Source of the DNA: Luteimonas sp. YGD11-2 | GTDB lineage: Bacteria > Pseudomonadota > Gammaproteobacteria > Xanthomonadales > Xanthomonadaceae | Length of the DNA: 64,000 nt | NCBI RefSeq assembly: GCF_004118975.1 | Contig: NZ_CP035376.1 | Span: forward strand, 2,170,001 to 2,234,000 | Direction: 5' to 3' | Shown: positions 14,999 through 24,034 of the stretch, in pieces | Layout: every line of letters starts with the position of its first letter | Position numbering within the stretch: position 1 is the first letter of the stretch | The notes under the pieces: generated by a model | What the model saw: the letters and a program-made list of their open reading frames with translations, nothing else | The model's database searches: none | Told to the model about the DNA's origin: nothing | Made by a program: the position numbers and the translations under genes

Positions 14999-17112
14999 CC
15001 TACCGACTCCACTCCGTCTCCCTTGCCGTCGCGCTCGCCCTGGCCACGGCCCTTCCCCTGGCCGCGCAGGACGGCGCCACGCGCGCGCCGGCGCTGCACG
15101 TGCAGAACGCCGACATCCGCGCCTTCATCCAGGACGTCGCGCGTGCCACCGGCACGACGTTCCTGGTGGATCCCGCCGTGCAGGGCACCATCACCCTGTC
15201 CAACGAGGAACCGCTGACGGAGCCCGAGCTGCTGGGAATCCTGGTGGCCACGCTGCGCGCGAACGGCCTGATCGCGGTGCCCAGCGGATCCGGTGTGTAC
15301 CGGGTGGTCCCGGACGACACCGCCGCGCAGCAGCCCGGTGCCGTCGCGGCCGGCGGCGCCGGCGGGTTCTCCACCCAGGTATTCCAGCTGCGCCACGTCG
15401 ATGCGCAGGCGGCGGTGGAAACCGTACGCCCGCTGGTCGGGCGTGGCGGCGTGGTGCTGGCCACCCCCCAGGGAAACAACCTGCTCGTCGCCGACTACAC
15501 CGACAACCTGCGCCGCCTGCGCGGGCTGATCGCGCAGATCGACCAGGACCGCGCGCAGGTTGAGGCGGTGAGCCTGCGCAACAGTTCCGCACGCGAGATC
15601 GCCCAGGTCGTCGACAACCTCTATGGCGGCCAGCGCCGCGGCGGCGTGCTCACGGTGGTGCCGGTCGAAAGCAGCAACGCGGTGCTGTTGCGCGGGGATG
15701 CCGCACTGGTGCAGACCGTGCGCCGCGTGGTCGAGGACCTCGACCGGCGCGCCGAGAACAGCGGCGACGTGCGGGTCATCCGCCTGCAGCATGCCAATGC
15801 CGAAGACCTGCTGCCGGTGCTGCAACAGGTGGTCGGGACACCCGATGCCGGCAACGCGAGGCAGGCCGGCGGCACGGCAGGCGCGCTGCAGCAGCGCCTG
15901 TCGACGCCCGCCGCCGACGTGGGAAGCCTGGCCGGAGGTGCCGCCTTCTCCGCGCCTGTCGCCGACGGCGCCGCCGCGCCGCTTGCGGCGTCGGTGATGG
16001 TGGCACCGGGCCGGCGCGCGACCATCGCCCGCTATCCGGGCGCCAACGCGATCATCATCAACGCCGATCCGGAAACCCAGCGGATGCTGGTCGACGTGAT
16101 CACCCAGCTCGACGTCCGCCGCGAGCAGGTGCTCGTGGAGGCGCTGGTGGTGGAGATCTCGGACGAGGCGGCACGGCGGCTGGGCGCGCAGCTGCTGGTG
16201 GCCGGCCGCGACGGCAACATTCCACTGGGCTACACCAACTTCCCCGGTGGCGCGCCGAGCATCGGCGCGCTGGCCGCAGCGGCGGCGCGGGTGCGCGAGG
16301 GCGACACCGACTCGCCGGTCGTCCGCAACGCGGTGAACTCGCTGCTCGGATACAACGGCGGGCTGATGGGCCTGGCCGGAAACACCGGCAGCGCGATGTT
16401 CGGGCTGATCATCGACGCGGTGCGCAGCGACACCTCGTCGAACCTGCTGTCCACGCCATCCATCCTGACGCTGGACAACGAGGAGGCCCGGATCCTCGTC
16501 GGCCAGGAGATACCGGTGACCACGGGCGAAGTGCTGGGCGACGCCAACACCAATCCGTTCCGAACGATCCAGCGCCAGGACGTCGGCATCCAGCTGGTGG
16601 TGCGGCCGCAGATCAACGCCGGCGGCGGCATCACCCTGGCGTTGCGGCAGGAAGTCTCCTCGGTCGCCGGCCCGGTGAGCGAGACGTTCAACGAACTGGT
16701 GCTGAGCAAGCGCGAGATCGAGACCCGCGTGCTCGCCGACGACGGCGCGATCGTCGTGCTCGGCGGCCTGCTCGACCAGAACGACCGCAACACCGTCAAC
16801 AAGGTGCCGGTGCTCGGCGACATCCCCGGCCTGGGCGCGCTGTTCCGCAGCACCGCCCGCGAGCGCAACAAGACCAATCTAATGGTCTTCATCCGCCCCA
16901 CGATCGTGCGCGACGCGGCGCAGGCGCAGGCGGTCACGGCGCCCCGTTACGACTACATGCGTGCGCGCCAGCTCGACAGCGGCGGCACCAGCGCCGACGG
17001 CCGCACGATGCTCGACACGCTGGTCCGCGACTATTTCGGCACCACCCCGCCGGTGATGCCGCCGCCCGCGCTGGCGCCCGTTCCCGCCACCACCGATGAC
17101 GCGCAGCCGTGA
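14995..17112 (+). CDS. gspD: Type II secretion secretin GspD
   Basis: A 705-residue outer-membrane channel subunit. A signal peptide ends at LPLAAQD. The N0 domain follows (about 34-100, HVQNADIRAFIQDVARATG), then the N1-N3 ring domains, with a long Ala/Gly-rich insertion inside N3 (about residues 280-330). The secretin core (about 380-640) has VLVEALVVEISDEAARRLG, LLSTPSILTLDNEEA and VPVLGDIPGLGALFRST. No pilotin-binding lipid motif is seen, and no gspS is nearby. The start is TTG, overlapping the gspC stop. A Pro/Ala-rich tail follows the core. Confidence 0.93.
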   Translation: MTYRLHSVSLAVALALATALPLAAQDGATRAPALHVQNADIRAFIQDVARATGTTFLVDPAVQGTITLSNEEPLTEPELLGILVATLRANGLIAVPSGSGVYRVVPDDTAAQQPGAVAAGGAGGFSTQVFQLRHVDAQAAVETVRPLVGRGGVVLATPQGNNLLVADYTDNLRRLRGLIAQIDQDRAQVEAVSLRNSSAREIAQVVDNLYGGQRRGGVLTVVPVESSNAVLLRGDAALVQTVRRVVEDLDRRAENSGDVRVIRLQHANAEDLLPVLQQVVGTPDAGNARQAGGTAGALQQRLSTPAADVGSLAGGAAFSAPVADGAAAPLAASVMVAPGRRATIARYPGANAIIINADPETQRMLVDVITQLDVRREQVLVEALVVEISDEAARRLGAQLLVAGRDGNIPLGYTNFPGGAPSIGALAAAAARVREGDTDSPVVRNAVNSLLGYNGGLMGLAGNTGSAMFGLIIDAVRSDTSSNLLSTPSILTLDNEEARILVGQEIPVTTGEVLGDANTNPFRTIQRQDVGIQLVVRPQINAGGGITLALRQEVSSVAGPVSETFNELVLSKREIETRVLADDGAIVVLGGLLDQNDRNTVNKVPVLGDIPGLGALFRSTARERNKTNLMVFIRPTIVRDAAQAQAVTAPRYDYMRARQLDSGGTSADGRTMLDTLVRDYFGTTPPVMPPPALAPVPATTDDAQP

Positions 17113-18590
17113 GTGAAGCCGCGCCAGCGCTGGCCTACGCGTTCGCACGCCAGCACGGGCTGCTGCTGCTGGCGCTGGGTGACGGCCCGGCGCGCGTGGG
17201 CATGCGCGAAGGCGCGTCGCCCGCCGGCCTGGTCGAAGTGCGGCGTGCCCTCGACCGGCCGCTCGACGTCCAGGTATTGCCCCGCGACGAGTTCGATCGC
17301 CGCCTGTCCGAAGCCTATGCGGGCAATGGCCTCGCGGGCGCGGAAGGCATCGGGCAGGGCGACGACCTCGACGCGCTTGCCGACGACCTGCCGGCAACGG
17401 CCGATCTGCTCGATGCGCAGGACGATGCCCCGGTCATCCGCCTCATCAACGGGCTGATCGCCGAGGCCGCACGCAGCGGCGCCTCCGACGTGCACATCGA
17501 GCCGTTCGAGAGCGCGCTTCTGGTGCGCTTCCGGATCGACGGCGTGATGCGCGAAGCCCTCACGCTGCCGCCGCGGCTGGCGCCGATGCTGGTCTCGCGG
17601 GTCAAGGTCATGGCACGCCTCGATATCGCCGAACGCCGGGTGCCGCAGGATGGCCGCATCTCGCTGGCGATGGGCACCAAGGCGCTGGATGTGCGCGTCT
17701 CCACGCTGCCGGCGCGCAATGGCGAGCGGGTGGTCATGCGCATCCTGGACAAGGGTGCGGGCGTCCGCCCGCTGGAGGCGCTGGGCATGCCGGCACCGGT
17801 GCTTGCCGCGTTGCGCACGGCACTGGCGCAACCCAACGGCATCGTGCTGGTGACCGGGCCTACCGGTTCCGGCAAGACCACCACGCTCTACGCGGGGCTG
17901 CAGGCGCTCAACGACGGCAGTCGCAACATCCTCACCGTGGAGGATCCGGTCGAATACGCGGTGGACGGGATCGGCCAGACCCAGGTCAACGCGCGCGTCG
18001 GGATGTCGTTCGCCGCCGGGCTGCGCGCGATCCTGCGCCAGGACCCGGACGTGGTGATGATCGGCGAAATCCGCGATCCGGAAACCGCGCAGATCGCGGT
18101 GCAGGCCAGCCTCACCGGTCACCTGGTGCTGTCGACCGTGCATACCAACGATGCGCTGGGTGCGATCACCCGCCTGCGCGACATGGGGATCGAATCGTTC
18201 CTGCTCGCGAGCACCGTGCGCCTGGTACTCGCGCAGCGCCTGATCCGCCGGCTGTGCCCGCATTGCCGGCAGCCGCGTGCGCCCGACGCGCTGAGCGCGA
18301 GGTTGATGGGCCCGGGCTATGACGGCGCGCTGTTCGCGGCGGCGGGCTGCGCGCAATGCCAGCAGTCGGGCTACGCCGGGCGCATCGGCGTGTACGAGGC
18401 GGTGACCATCGACGAGCGCCTGCGTGCGCTGATCGGCGCTGGCGCCGATGAGGACGCGTTGGCCCGGGCGGCTGCCGTGTCCGGAGACTGGCTTGCGGAT
18501 TCGGCGCGCGCCTGCGTTTCCGCCGGCACCACCACCCCGGAGGAAGCGCTGCGCGTGGTGCGCCAGGATGAGCGGAGCGTGCCGGCGTGA
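17109..18590 (+). CDS. gspE: Type II secretion ATPase GspE
   Basis: A 493-residue cytoplasmic hexameric ATPase that powers pseudopilus assembly. It has an N1E-type N-terminal domain, then SGASDVHIEPFE, Walker A GPTGSGKTTT (about residue 250), the Asp box LTVEDPVEY and Walker B-like VVMIGEIRDPETA. The His box is STVHTND. A zinc-binding loop has CPHC (about 382) and CAQC (about 414), normal for GspE. GTG start overlapping the gspD stop (GTGA). Confidence 0.95.
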   Translation: MSEAAPALAYAFARQHGLLLLALGDGPARVGMREGASPAGLVEVRRALDRPLDVQVLPRDEFDRRLSEAYAGNGLAGAEGIGQGDDLDALADDLPATADLLDAQDDAPVIRLINGLIAEAARSGASDVHIEPFESALLVRFRIDGVMREALTLPPRLAPMLVSRVKVMARLDIAERRVPQDGRISLAMGTKALDVRVSTLPARNGERVVMRILDKGAGVRPLEALGMPAPVLAALRTALAQPNGIVLVTGPTGSGKTTTLYAGLQALNDGSRNILTVEDPVEYAVDGIGQTQVNARVGMSFAAGLRAILRQDPDVVMIGEIRDPETAQIAVQASLTGHLVLSTVHTNDALGAITRLRDMGIESFLLASTVRLVLAQRLIRRLCPHCRQPRAPDALSARLMGPGYDGALFAAAGCAQCQQSGYAGRIGVYEAVTIDERLRALIGAGADEDALARAAAVSGDWLADSARACVSAGTTTPEEALRVVRQDERSVPA

Positions 18591-19783
18591 GCGCCTGGGA
18601 GTACGAGGCACTCGACGACCGCGGTCGACCGCGCAACGGCACGCTCGCCGCCGCCAGCGAACGCGAGGCACGCGAGCACCTGGTGCGGCGCCGTCTGTGG
18701 CCACTGCGGCTGTCGCCGGCGGCCACGCCGACCGCCAGGCTGCGCGGCCGTTTCGGCGCCCGCGAGCTGGCACTGGCCACCCGCCAGCTGGCGACCCTGG
18801 CGGCGGTTGCGCCGATGGAGGAGGCCCTGCGCACCATCGGCACCCAGTCCGAGCGACCGGGTACGCGCCGGGTCCTGCTGTCCACCCAGGCCGCGGTGGT
18901 CGAAGGCTTCCGGCTCTCGGAAGCGATGGCACGCCAGGGCAAGGCGTTCCCGCCGCTGTACCGGGCGATGGTCGCGGCGGGCGAGAGCACCGGTGCGCTG
19001 CCCGACATCCTGGAGCGGCTGGCCGACCTGCTGGAACGGCAGCAGGAAGTCCGCGGCAGACTGGTCGCGACGCTGGTGTACCCGATGGTGCTGGCAGTCA
19101 CCGCGGTGGCGGTGGTGATCGCGCTGATGACCTTCGTGGTACCGCGCGTGGTCGAGCAGTTCGACTCGATGGGCCGTGCGCTGCCCTGGCTGACCCGCGC
19201 GGTGATCGCGGTGTCGGACGCGATGACCACGTGGGGCGTCGTGTTCGCAGCCGTGCTGCTGTTGGCCGGCGTCGCCGCACTGCACGTTCTGCGCAGGCCG
19301 GGCCCGCGGCTGCGCTTCGACGGCGCCCTGCTGCGCACGCCGATCCTGGGGCGGATGCTGCGCGACCTGCATGCCGCACGCCTGTCGCGCACCCTGGCGA
19401 TCATGCTCGCCGGCGGGCTGCCGCTGATGGAGGGCCTGCGCATCACCGCGCGCACCGTGGGCAACCGCGTGCTGCGTGACGCCACCGACGGGATGGCCGA
19501 TGCGATCCGCGAGGGTGCCAGCCTGTCGACCGCGATGCGCCGCGCCGGGGTGTTCCCGCCCACGCTGCTGTACATGGCCGCGAGCGGCGAGGACAGCGGC
19601 CGCCTGGCGCCGATGCTCGAGCGCGCCGCCGACTATCTCGAGCGCGAATTCAACACCTTTACCTCCGCCGCCATGAGCCTGCTGGAGCCGGCGATCATCA
19701 TCGTCATGGGGGCGGCGGTGGCGGTCATCGTGCTCTCGATCCTGCTGCCGATCCTGCAGTTCAACTCCCTGGTTGTCGGCTGA
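18587..19783 (+). CDS. gspF: Type II secretion platform protein GspF
   Basis: A 398-residue polytopic inner-membrane protein with two repeated GspF cytoplasmic domains. The first is around LATRQLATLAAVAPMEEAL and YRAMVAAGESTGALPDILER. The second is around RTLAIMLAGGLPLMEGLR and MAASGEDSGRLAPMLERAAD. Membrane segments are near residues 165-190, 215-240 and 365-395. It couples ATPase motion to pseudopilin insertion. GTG start overlapping the gspE stop. Confidence 0.95.
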   Translation: MSAWEYEALDDRGRPRNGTLAAASEREAREHLVRRRLWPLRLSPAATPTARLRGRFGARELALATRQLATLAAVAPMEEALRTIGTQSERPGTRRVLLSTQAAVVEGFRLSEAMARQGKAFPPLYRAMVAAGESTGALPDILERLADLLERQQEVRGRLVATLVYPMVLAVTAVAVVIALMTFVVPRVVEQFDSMGRALPWLTRAVIAVSDAMTTWGVVFAAVLLLAGVAALHVLRRPGPRLRFDGALLRTPILGRMLRDLHAARLSRTLAIMLAGGLPLMEGLRITARTVGNRVLRDATDGMADAIREGASLSTAMRRAGVFPPTLLYMAASGEDSGRLAPMLERAADYLEREFNTFTSAAMSLLEPAIIIVMGAAVAVIVLSILLPILQFNSLVVG

Positions 19784-19808
19784 TCCCACTTCGTTTCCGG
19801 AGCGTTCC

Positions 19809-20393
19809 ATGTCGTATCGCCAACCCGCTTGCCCCGCGCGCGCGACGCGCGTCCACCTCCAGCCACGGCGCCCAGGCGCCCACGGGCTCCCTGCTCCGGC
19901 AGAACGCGACGAGACAAGCGGACTCCCCTCTCCCGCCCTGCGGGAGAGGGGCATCGGAGGACGGCCTGCGGCCGCCGTTCTCCAGGGGGGCTTCACCCTG
20001 GTGGAACTGATGGTGGTGATCGTGATCATCGGCCTGCTGGCCACGGTGGTGATGATCAACGTGATGCCCAGCCAGGACCGTGCGATGGTGGAGAAGGCAC
20101 GTGCCGACATCGCCGTGCTGGAGCAGGCGGTGGAAACCTACCGCCTGGAGAACCTGAGCTATCCGCCGACCACCGATGGGCTGCAGGCGCTGTTGCGGGC
20201 GCCGGCGGGTCTCGTCCGACCGGAGCGTTACCGCCAGGGCGGCTACATCCGCCGGCTGCCCGAAGACCCGTGGGGCAACCCGTACCAGTACCGCCATCCG
20301 GGCGTGCACGGCAGCTTCGACGTCTATTCGCTGGGTGCGGACGGGCGCGAGGGTGGCGAGGGCGACGCCGCCGACATCGGCAACTGGAACTGA
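19809..20393 (+). CDS. gspG: Major pseudopilin GspG with an abnormally long leader
   Basis: Mature pseudopilin begins FTLVELMVVIVIIGLL (Phe codon at 19992) with Gly at -1 and Glu at +5, the prepilin-peptidase signature. The globular part ends with the GspG calcium-loop region (YIRRLPEDPWGNPYQYRHPG...). The nearest in-frame start is the ATG at 19809, which gives a 61-residue basic leader instead of the usual 5-10. Part of this leader (SGLPSPALRERG) is encoded by a perfect palindrome of the genome's REP-like type (19925-19951), which suggests insertion of a repeat without loss of frame. No standard start codon exists between the palindrome and the cleavage site. Expression of normal GspG is therefore open to question. 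Confidence 0.88.
   Translation: MSYRQPACPARATRVHLQPRRPGAHGLPAPAERDETSGLPSPALRERGIGGRPAAAVLQGGFTLVELMVVIVIIGLLATVVMINVMPSQDRAMVEKARADIAVLEQAVETYRLENLSYPPTTDGLQALLRAPAGLVRPERYRQGGYIRRLPEDPWGNPYQYRHPGVHGSFDVYSLGADGREGGEGDAADIGNWN
19925..19951. repeat. REP-like palindrome inside the gspG leader
   Basis: Perfect 12-bp arms CCCCTCTCCCGC and GCGGGAGAGGGG with a CCT loop. Relatives occur in intergenic positions at 13985, 47485 and 50146. Here it is inside a reading frame, 41 bp before the pseudopilin cleavage codon, and would form a very stable hairpin in the operon mRNA. Confidence 0.8.
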
Positions 20394-20412
20394 CCCGGAA
20401 ACGGGCCGCACC

Positions 20413-20928
20413 GTGGACCGGCCGCAGGCGCCGCACGTACCCCGGGGTTGCCGCGATGCACGCGGGCGGCGCGCGCAGGCACATGCACAGGGAGGCTTCA
20501 CCCTCGTGGAACTGATGGTGGTGGTGGTGATCGTCGGACTGCTCGGCAGCGTCGTGCTGCTCACCGCGCCGACCGCGGGCTCGGGCCTGCGACGCGATAC
20601 CGATGCGCTGGCGGCGCAGCTGGCGCGGGCGCGCGACGAGGCCATCCTGTCCACCCGCACAGTGCGCGCGGACATCGACGCGCAGGGATACCGTTTCGCG
20701 ATCACGCGCCGCGATGGCTGGCAGCCACTGACGGCCGCGGGTTTCGCCCCGGAGGCCTGGACGTCGGGAATCTCCCCTGCCCTGCCACGCGACGCGCAGA
20801 CACTGTCCATCGCCTTCGACCCCCTGGGCGCGGCCCAGCCGACGGAGCTGGCGCTGAGCGACGGACGCGACGTGGCGCACCTGTCGGTCGGCCCCGACGG
20901 CCGCGTGCACGTGAGCGGGACGCGTTGA
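20413..20928 (+). CDS. gspH: Minor pseudopilin GspH
   Basis: A 171-residue pseudopilin. Leader of 28 residues from a GTG at 20413, cleavage GG|FTLVELMVVVVIVGLL with Glu at +5, then a small beta-rich domain ending HLSVGPDGRVHVSGTR. The leader is longer than usual and strongly basic; no closer in-frame start is available. With I, J and K it forms the tip region of the pseudopilus. It sits 19 bp after gspG and 1 bp before gspI. Confidence 0.88.
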   Translation: MDRPQAPHVPRGCRDARGRRAQAHAQGGFTLVELMVVVVIVGLLGSVVLLTAPTAGSGLRRDTDALAAQLARARDEAILSTRTVRADIDAQGYRFAITRRDGWQPLTAAGFAPEAWTSGISPALPRDAQTLSIAFDPLGAAQPTELALSDGRDVAHLSVGPDGRVHVSGTR

Positions 20929-20929
20929 G

Positions 20930-21307
20930 ATGCACCCGTGCAGGCGCCATCCGCATGCGGGTTTCACCCTGCTGGAGATGCTGATCGCGGTGGCGGTGTT
21001 CGCGCTGGTGGTGCTGGCGCTGCTCAACCTCGCCGGCGAGAGCACCCGCACCGCGGCGGTGGTGGAGGAACGGGTGCTGGCGGCAATCGTCGCCGGCAAC
21101 CGGGCCGTCGAGGCCGCGATCGAACCCGCGGCGAGCCTGGCCGCGCACACGACGGGCGTGGAACAGCTGGGCGGTCGCGAATGGCGGTGGACGCGCCGGC
21201 TTGCGCCCACCGATGACCCGGCGCTGTTGCGCATCGCGATCGACGTGCATCCGGCCGGCAGCGACCGCATTGCTGCCGAGCTGGTCGCCTTCAGGGCCGC
21301 CCGCTGA
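20930..21307 (+). CDS. gspI: Minor pseudopilin GspI
   Basis: A 125-residue pseudopilin with an 11-residue leader (MHPCRRHPHAG), cleavage before FTLLEMLIAVAVFALVVLAL and Glu at +5. The GspI-type globular domain includes the LAAIVAGNRAVEAA helix and the WRWTRR strand. It nucleates the tip complex with GspJ and GspK. The stop shares a base with the gspJ start (TGATG). Confidence 0.9.
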   Translation: MHPCRRHPHAGFTLLEMLIAVAVFALVVLALLNLAGESTRTAAVVEERVLAAIVAGNRAVEAAIEPAASLAAHTTGVEQLGGREWRWTRRLAPTDDPALLRIAIDVHPAGSDRIAAELVAFRAAR

Positions 21308-21897
21308 TGCGCATGAAGGGCTTCACCCTGGTGGAGATGCTGGTGGCGCTGGCGGTGTTCGCCCTGCTGGCCGCGGCCGGGGTTTCGGTGATGGCCTACG
21401 CCACCGGCAGCCAGGGCATCGCGCAGGCACGCATGGCGCGGGTCGCCGACCTGCAACGCATGCGCGCGCTGCTGGAGGCCGATCTCGGACAGGCGGCGGT
21501 TCGCCGCACCCGCAACAACGCCGGCCAGCCGGCCGTACAGGCATTCACCGGCAGCGCGGATCCGCATGCGGCCGTGCTGTTCGCGTTCGTGCGGGCCGGC
21601 CACGACAATCCGCATGGCGCACCGCGCTCCTCGCTGCAGTACGTCGAGTACCGCCTGCGCGACGGCAACCTGCAGCGCAGCACGCGGCCGATGCTCGACG
21701 GCAGCCGCCTCGATCCTCCGCAGACGCTGATCGATGGCGTCCATGCCGCGCGGATGCTGTACCGCTACCAGGGCCAATGGCTGGACGGGTGGCCGGGCGG
21801 GGTCGACCGCGTGCCCGAGGCCGTGCGGCTGACGCTGGAGCTCGACGGCTTCGGCGTGGTCGAACAGTGGTTCCTCATGCCCGGACAGCCCACGTGA
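21307..21897 (+). CDS. gspJ: Minor pseudopilin GspJ
   Basis: A 196-residue pseudopilin. A 5-residue leader MRMKG precedes FTLVEMLVALAVFALLAAAG with Glu at +5. The domain includes LQRMRALLEADLGQAAVRR and the QYVEYRLRDGNLQRSTRP strand pair typical of GspJ. Part of the I-J-K tip. Stop overlaps the GTG start of gspK. Confidence 0.92.
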   Translation: MRMKGFTLVEMLVALAVFALLAAAGVSVMAYATGSQGIAQARMARVADLQRMRALLEADLGQAAVRRTRNNAGQPAVQAFTGSADPHAAVLFAFVRAGHDNPHGAPRSSLQYVEYRLRDGNLQRSTRPMLDGSRLDPPQTLIDGVHAARMLYRYQGQWLDGWPGGVDRVPEAVRLTLELDGFGVVEQWFLMPGQPT

Positions 21898-22886
21898 CCG
21901 CGGCCCGCAGCCAGCGCGGGGTGGCGCTGCTCACCGTGCTGCTGCTGGTGGCGGTGATGACAGTGCTGGTGACCGTGATGCTCGACGACATCCGTTTCGC
22001 GCTGCGCCGCGCCGGGAACGCGCAGGCGCTGGCGCAGGCGCGCTGGCATGCGCTGGGTGCCGAGCAGATGGCGCTCACCCAGATCGAGCGCCTGGCGCGG
22101 CGCGACCCCGGAGTGACGACGCTCGCCGGTGGCTGGAACGGCCGTGCATTCCTGTTCCCGATCGACGACGGCGTGATCCGCGCCAGCGTCGCCGACGCCA
22201 CCGCCTGCTTCAACCTCAACAGCGTCGTGTACGGCGCGGGCGACCTGCTGATGCGCCGCGAAGAGGGCATCGCCCAGTACGTGGCGTTGCTCGATGCGCT
22301 CGATCTCGGCTCCGCGCAGGCGCTGTCGCTCGCACACGCGCTGGCCGACTGGATCGACGCCGACCAGCAGCGCGAAGGCCTGGGCCAGGAGGATGCGGCC
22401 TACATGCGCGGCCGCGACGGCTACCGTACCGGCGGCACCCTGCTGGCCCATCCCAGCGAGCTGCGCGCGATCCAGGGCTACACGCCCGCGCTCTATGCGC
22501 GCCTGCGACCGCACGTGTGCGCGCTGCCCACCACCGCCCCGACACCGGTCAACCCGAACATGCTGGGCGAGGCCGATGCGCCGATCCTGGCAATGCTCAC
22601 CGAAGGCCGGATCGACGCTGCACGGGCGCGGCGGGTCATCGCCGCGCGCCCGCCGCAGGGCTGGCGCGATCCGAACGCGTTCTGGCACGCCCCCGGCATG
22701 GAGGGGGCCGAGCCGCCGCAGGCGGCCTTCGAACAGGTGCGGCTTCGCAGCCGCTATTACCGCGTGCGTGCGGAGGTCGACAGCGGCCCCGCGCAGGTCA
22801 CGCTCAACGCGCTGGTCGAACACGAGGCGGAAGGAGCCGACGCACCGGCACGCGTCCTCTCCCGTGACTGGAGTACAGAACGATGA
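21894..22886 (+). CDS. gspK: Minor pseudopilin GspK
   Basis: A 330-residue atypically large pseudopilin that caps the pseudopilus. Short leader VTAARSQRG, then VALLTVLLLVAVMTVLVTVM. As in the family, Glu+5 is replaced (Thr here). The large helical domain includes ATACFNLNSVVYG and the LADWIDADQQREGLGQED calcium-site region. The GTG start at 21894 overlaps the gspJ stop (GTGA). The stop overlaps the gspL start (ATGA). Confidence 0.92.
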   Translation: MTAARSQRGVALLTVLLLVAVMTVLVTVMLDDIRFALRRAGNAQALAQARWHALGAEQMALTQIERLARRDPGVTTLAGGWNGRAFLFPIDDGVIRASVADATACFNLNSVVYGAGDLLMRREEGIAQYVALLDALDLGSAQALSLAHALADWIDADQQREGLGQEDAAYMRGRDGYRTGGTLLAHPSELRAIQGYTPALYARLRPHVCALPTTAPTPVNPNMLGEADAPILAMLTEGRIDAARARRVIAARPPQGWRDPNAFWHAPGMEGAEPPQAAFEQVRLRSRYYRVRAEVDSGPAQVTLNALVEHEAEGADAPARVLSRDWSTER

Positions 22887-24034
22887 GATCGACCACCGAC
22901 CCCGTCACCGACGTGGTGTGGCTCGCGTCCACCCCCGGCGCAGCCGCCGTGCGGTTGAGGGTGGATGCCCGGGGGCACATCCTCCAGCGCGACATCCTGG
23001 AGGCCGCCTCGCCTGCCGCCAGCGCGACCGCCGTGCGGACGATCCTGCTGGTTCCCGGCACCGCGGCGCCCGCGCAGTGGCTGGAGCTTCCGGCCGGCTC
23101 CATCGCGCAGGCACGCGCAGCCGCACGCATCCAGCTGCGCGAGCGCGTGGCCGGTGACATGGGCGCGGTGCACATCGCCGTCGCCCGGATGCAGGACGCC
23201 GGTCCGGCGCCGGTCGTCGTCGTGGCCAGCGCTGCGATGGATGAATGGCTGCGCCAGGCCGCGGCGCTGGGGCTGCGCCCGGATGCGATGGTTCCCGACC
23301 ATCTCGCGCTGCCCCCGCCGCCTGCCACCGGTACCGACGCCGACCCTGCCGGGACCACCGCCACGGTGGTGGCGCTCGGCGGAGACTGGCTGGTGCGCAC
23401 CCCGACCGGGGCCTACCGCATCGAGGCCGAACTGGCGTCCGCGCTTTCGATCGCACCGCCGCCTGCCGTGAGCGACATGGATCGCATCGAAGCGCTGCTG
23501 GCACGCGGCGCCCTCGATGCGCCACTCGACCTGTTGCAGGAACGCTACGCACCCGAGCATGCGCGCGCGCCAGACCAGCGTGCGTGGCGCCGCAGCGCGC
23601 TGCTGGCCGCGGCACTGTTGTGCTCGGTGCCGCTGGTGTCCGCCGCTGCACTCGCGCGCTACGCCGGCCTGAGCCGTGCCATCGAGGACCGCACCGCGGC
23701 GCGCATCGCCGCGGCACTGCCCGGGGCCCCCGCGCTCTCCGCGGACGCCGTTGTGCACGAGGTCCGCACGCGGACCGGCGCCCGGCATGGGTTCGCGCAT
23801 GCCACCCGGGCTCTGTTCGCGGGCGTCGAGGCACTCGATGGCGCCAACGTCGAGCGTCTCGACTGGGACGCCGCCAGCGGCCTGCGTGCCGGCGTCGCCC
23901 ATCGCGATGCGGCGGACCTCGAGACCTTGGCCACCATCGCCACCGGCCATGGGTTGCGGCTGACCGTCGCCGGAAGCCGCGCCGCCGACGGCCGGCTGAT
24001 GTCCGAAGTGGAACTGCAGGGAGCCGCGCCATGA
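22883..24034 (+). CDS. gspL: Type II secretion protein GspL
   Basis: A 383-residue bitopic platform protein. The cytoplasmic actin-like domain (about 1-230; ILLVPGTAAPAQWLELPAGS, LPPPPATG, ALGGDWLVRTPTGAYRIE) recruits GspE. One span follows (about 234-257, SALLAAALLCSVPLVSAAAL), then a periplasmic ferredoxin-like domain. Sequence is diverged but position, topology and size fit. ATG overlaps the gspK stop. Confidence 0.88.
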   Translation: MRSTTDPVTDVVWLASTPGAAAVRLRVDARGHILQRDILEAASPAASATAVRTILLVPGTAAPAQWLELPAGSIAQARAAARIQLRERVAGDMGAVHIAVARMQDAGPAPVVVVASAAMDEWLRQAAALGLRPDAMVPDHLALPPPPATGTDADPAGTTATVVALGGDWLVRTPTGAYRIEAELASALSIAPPPAVSDMDRIEALLARGALDAPLDLLQERYAPEHARAPDQRAWRRSALLAAALLCSVPLVSAAALARYAGLSRAIEDRTAARIAAALPGAPALSADAVVHEVRTRTGARHGFAHATRALFAGVEALDGANVERLDWDAASGLRAGVAHRDAADLETLATIATGHGLRLTVAGSRAADGRLMSEVELQGAAP

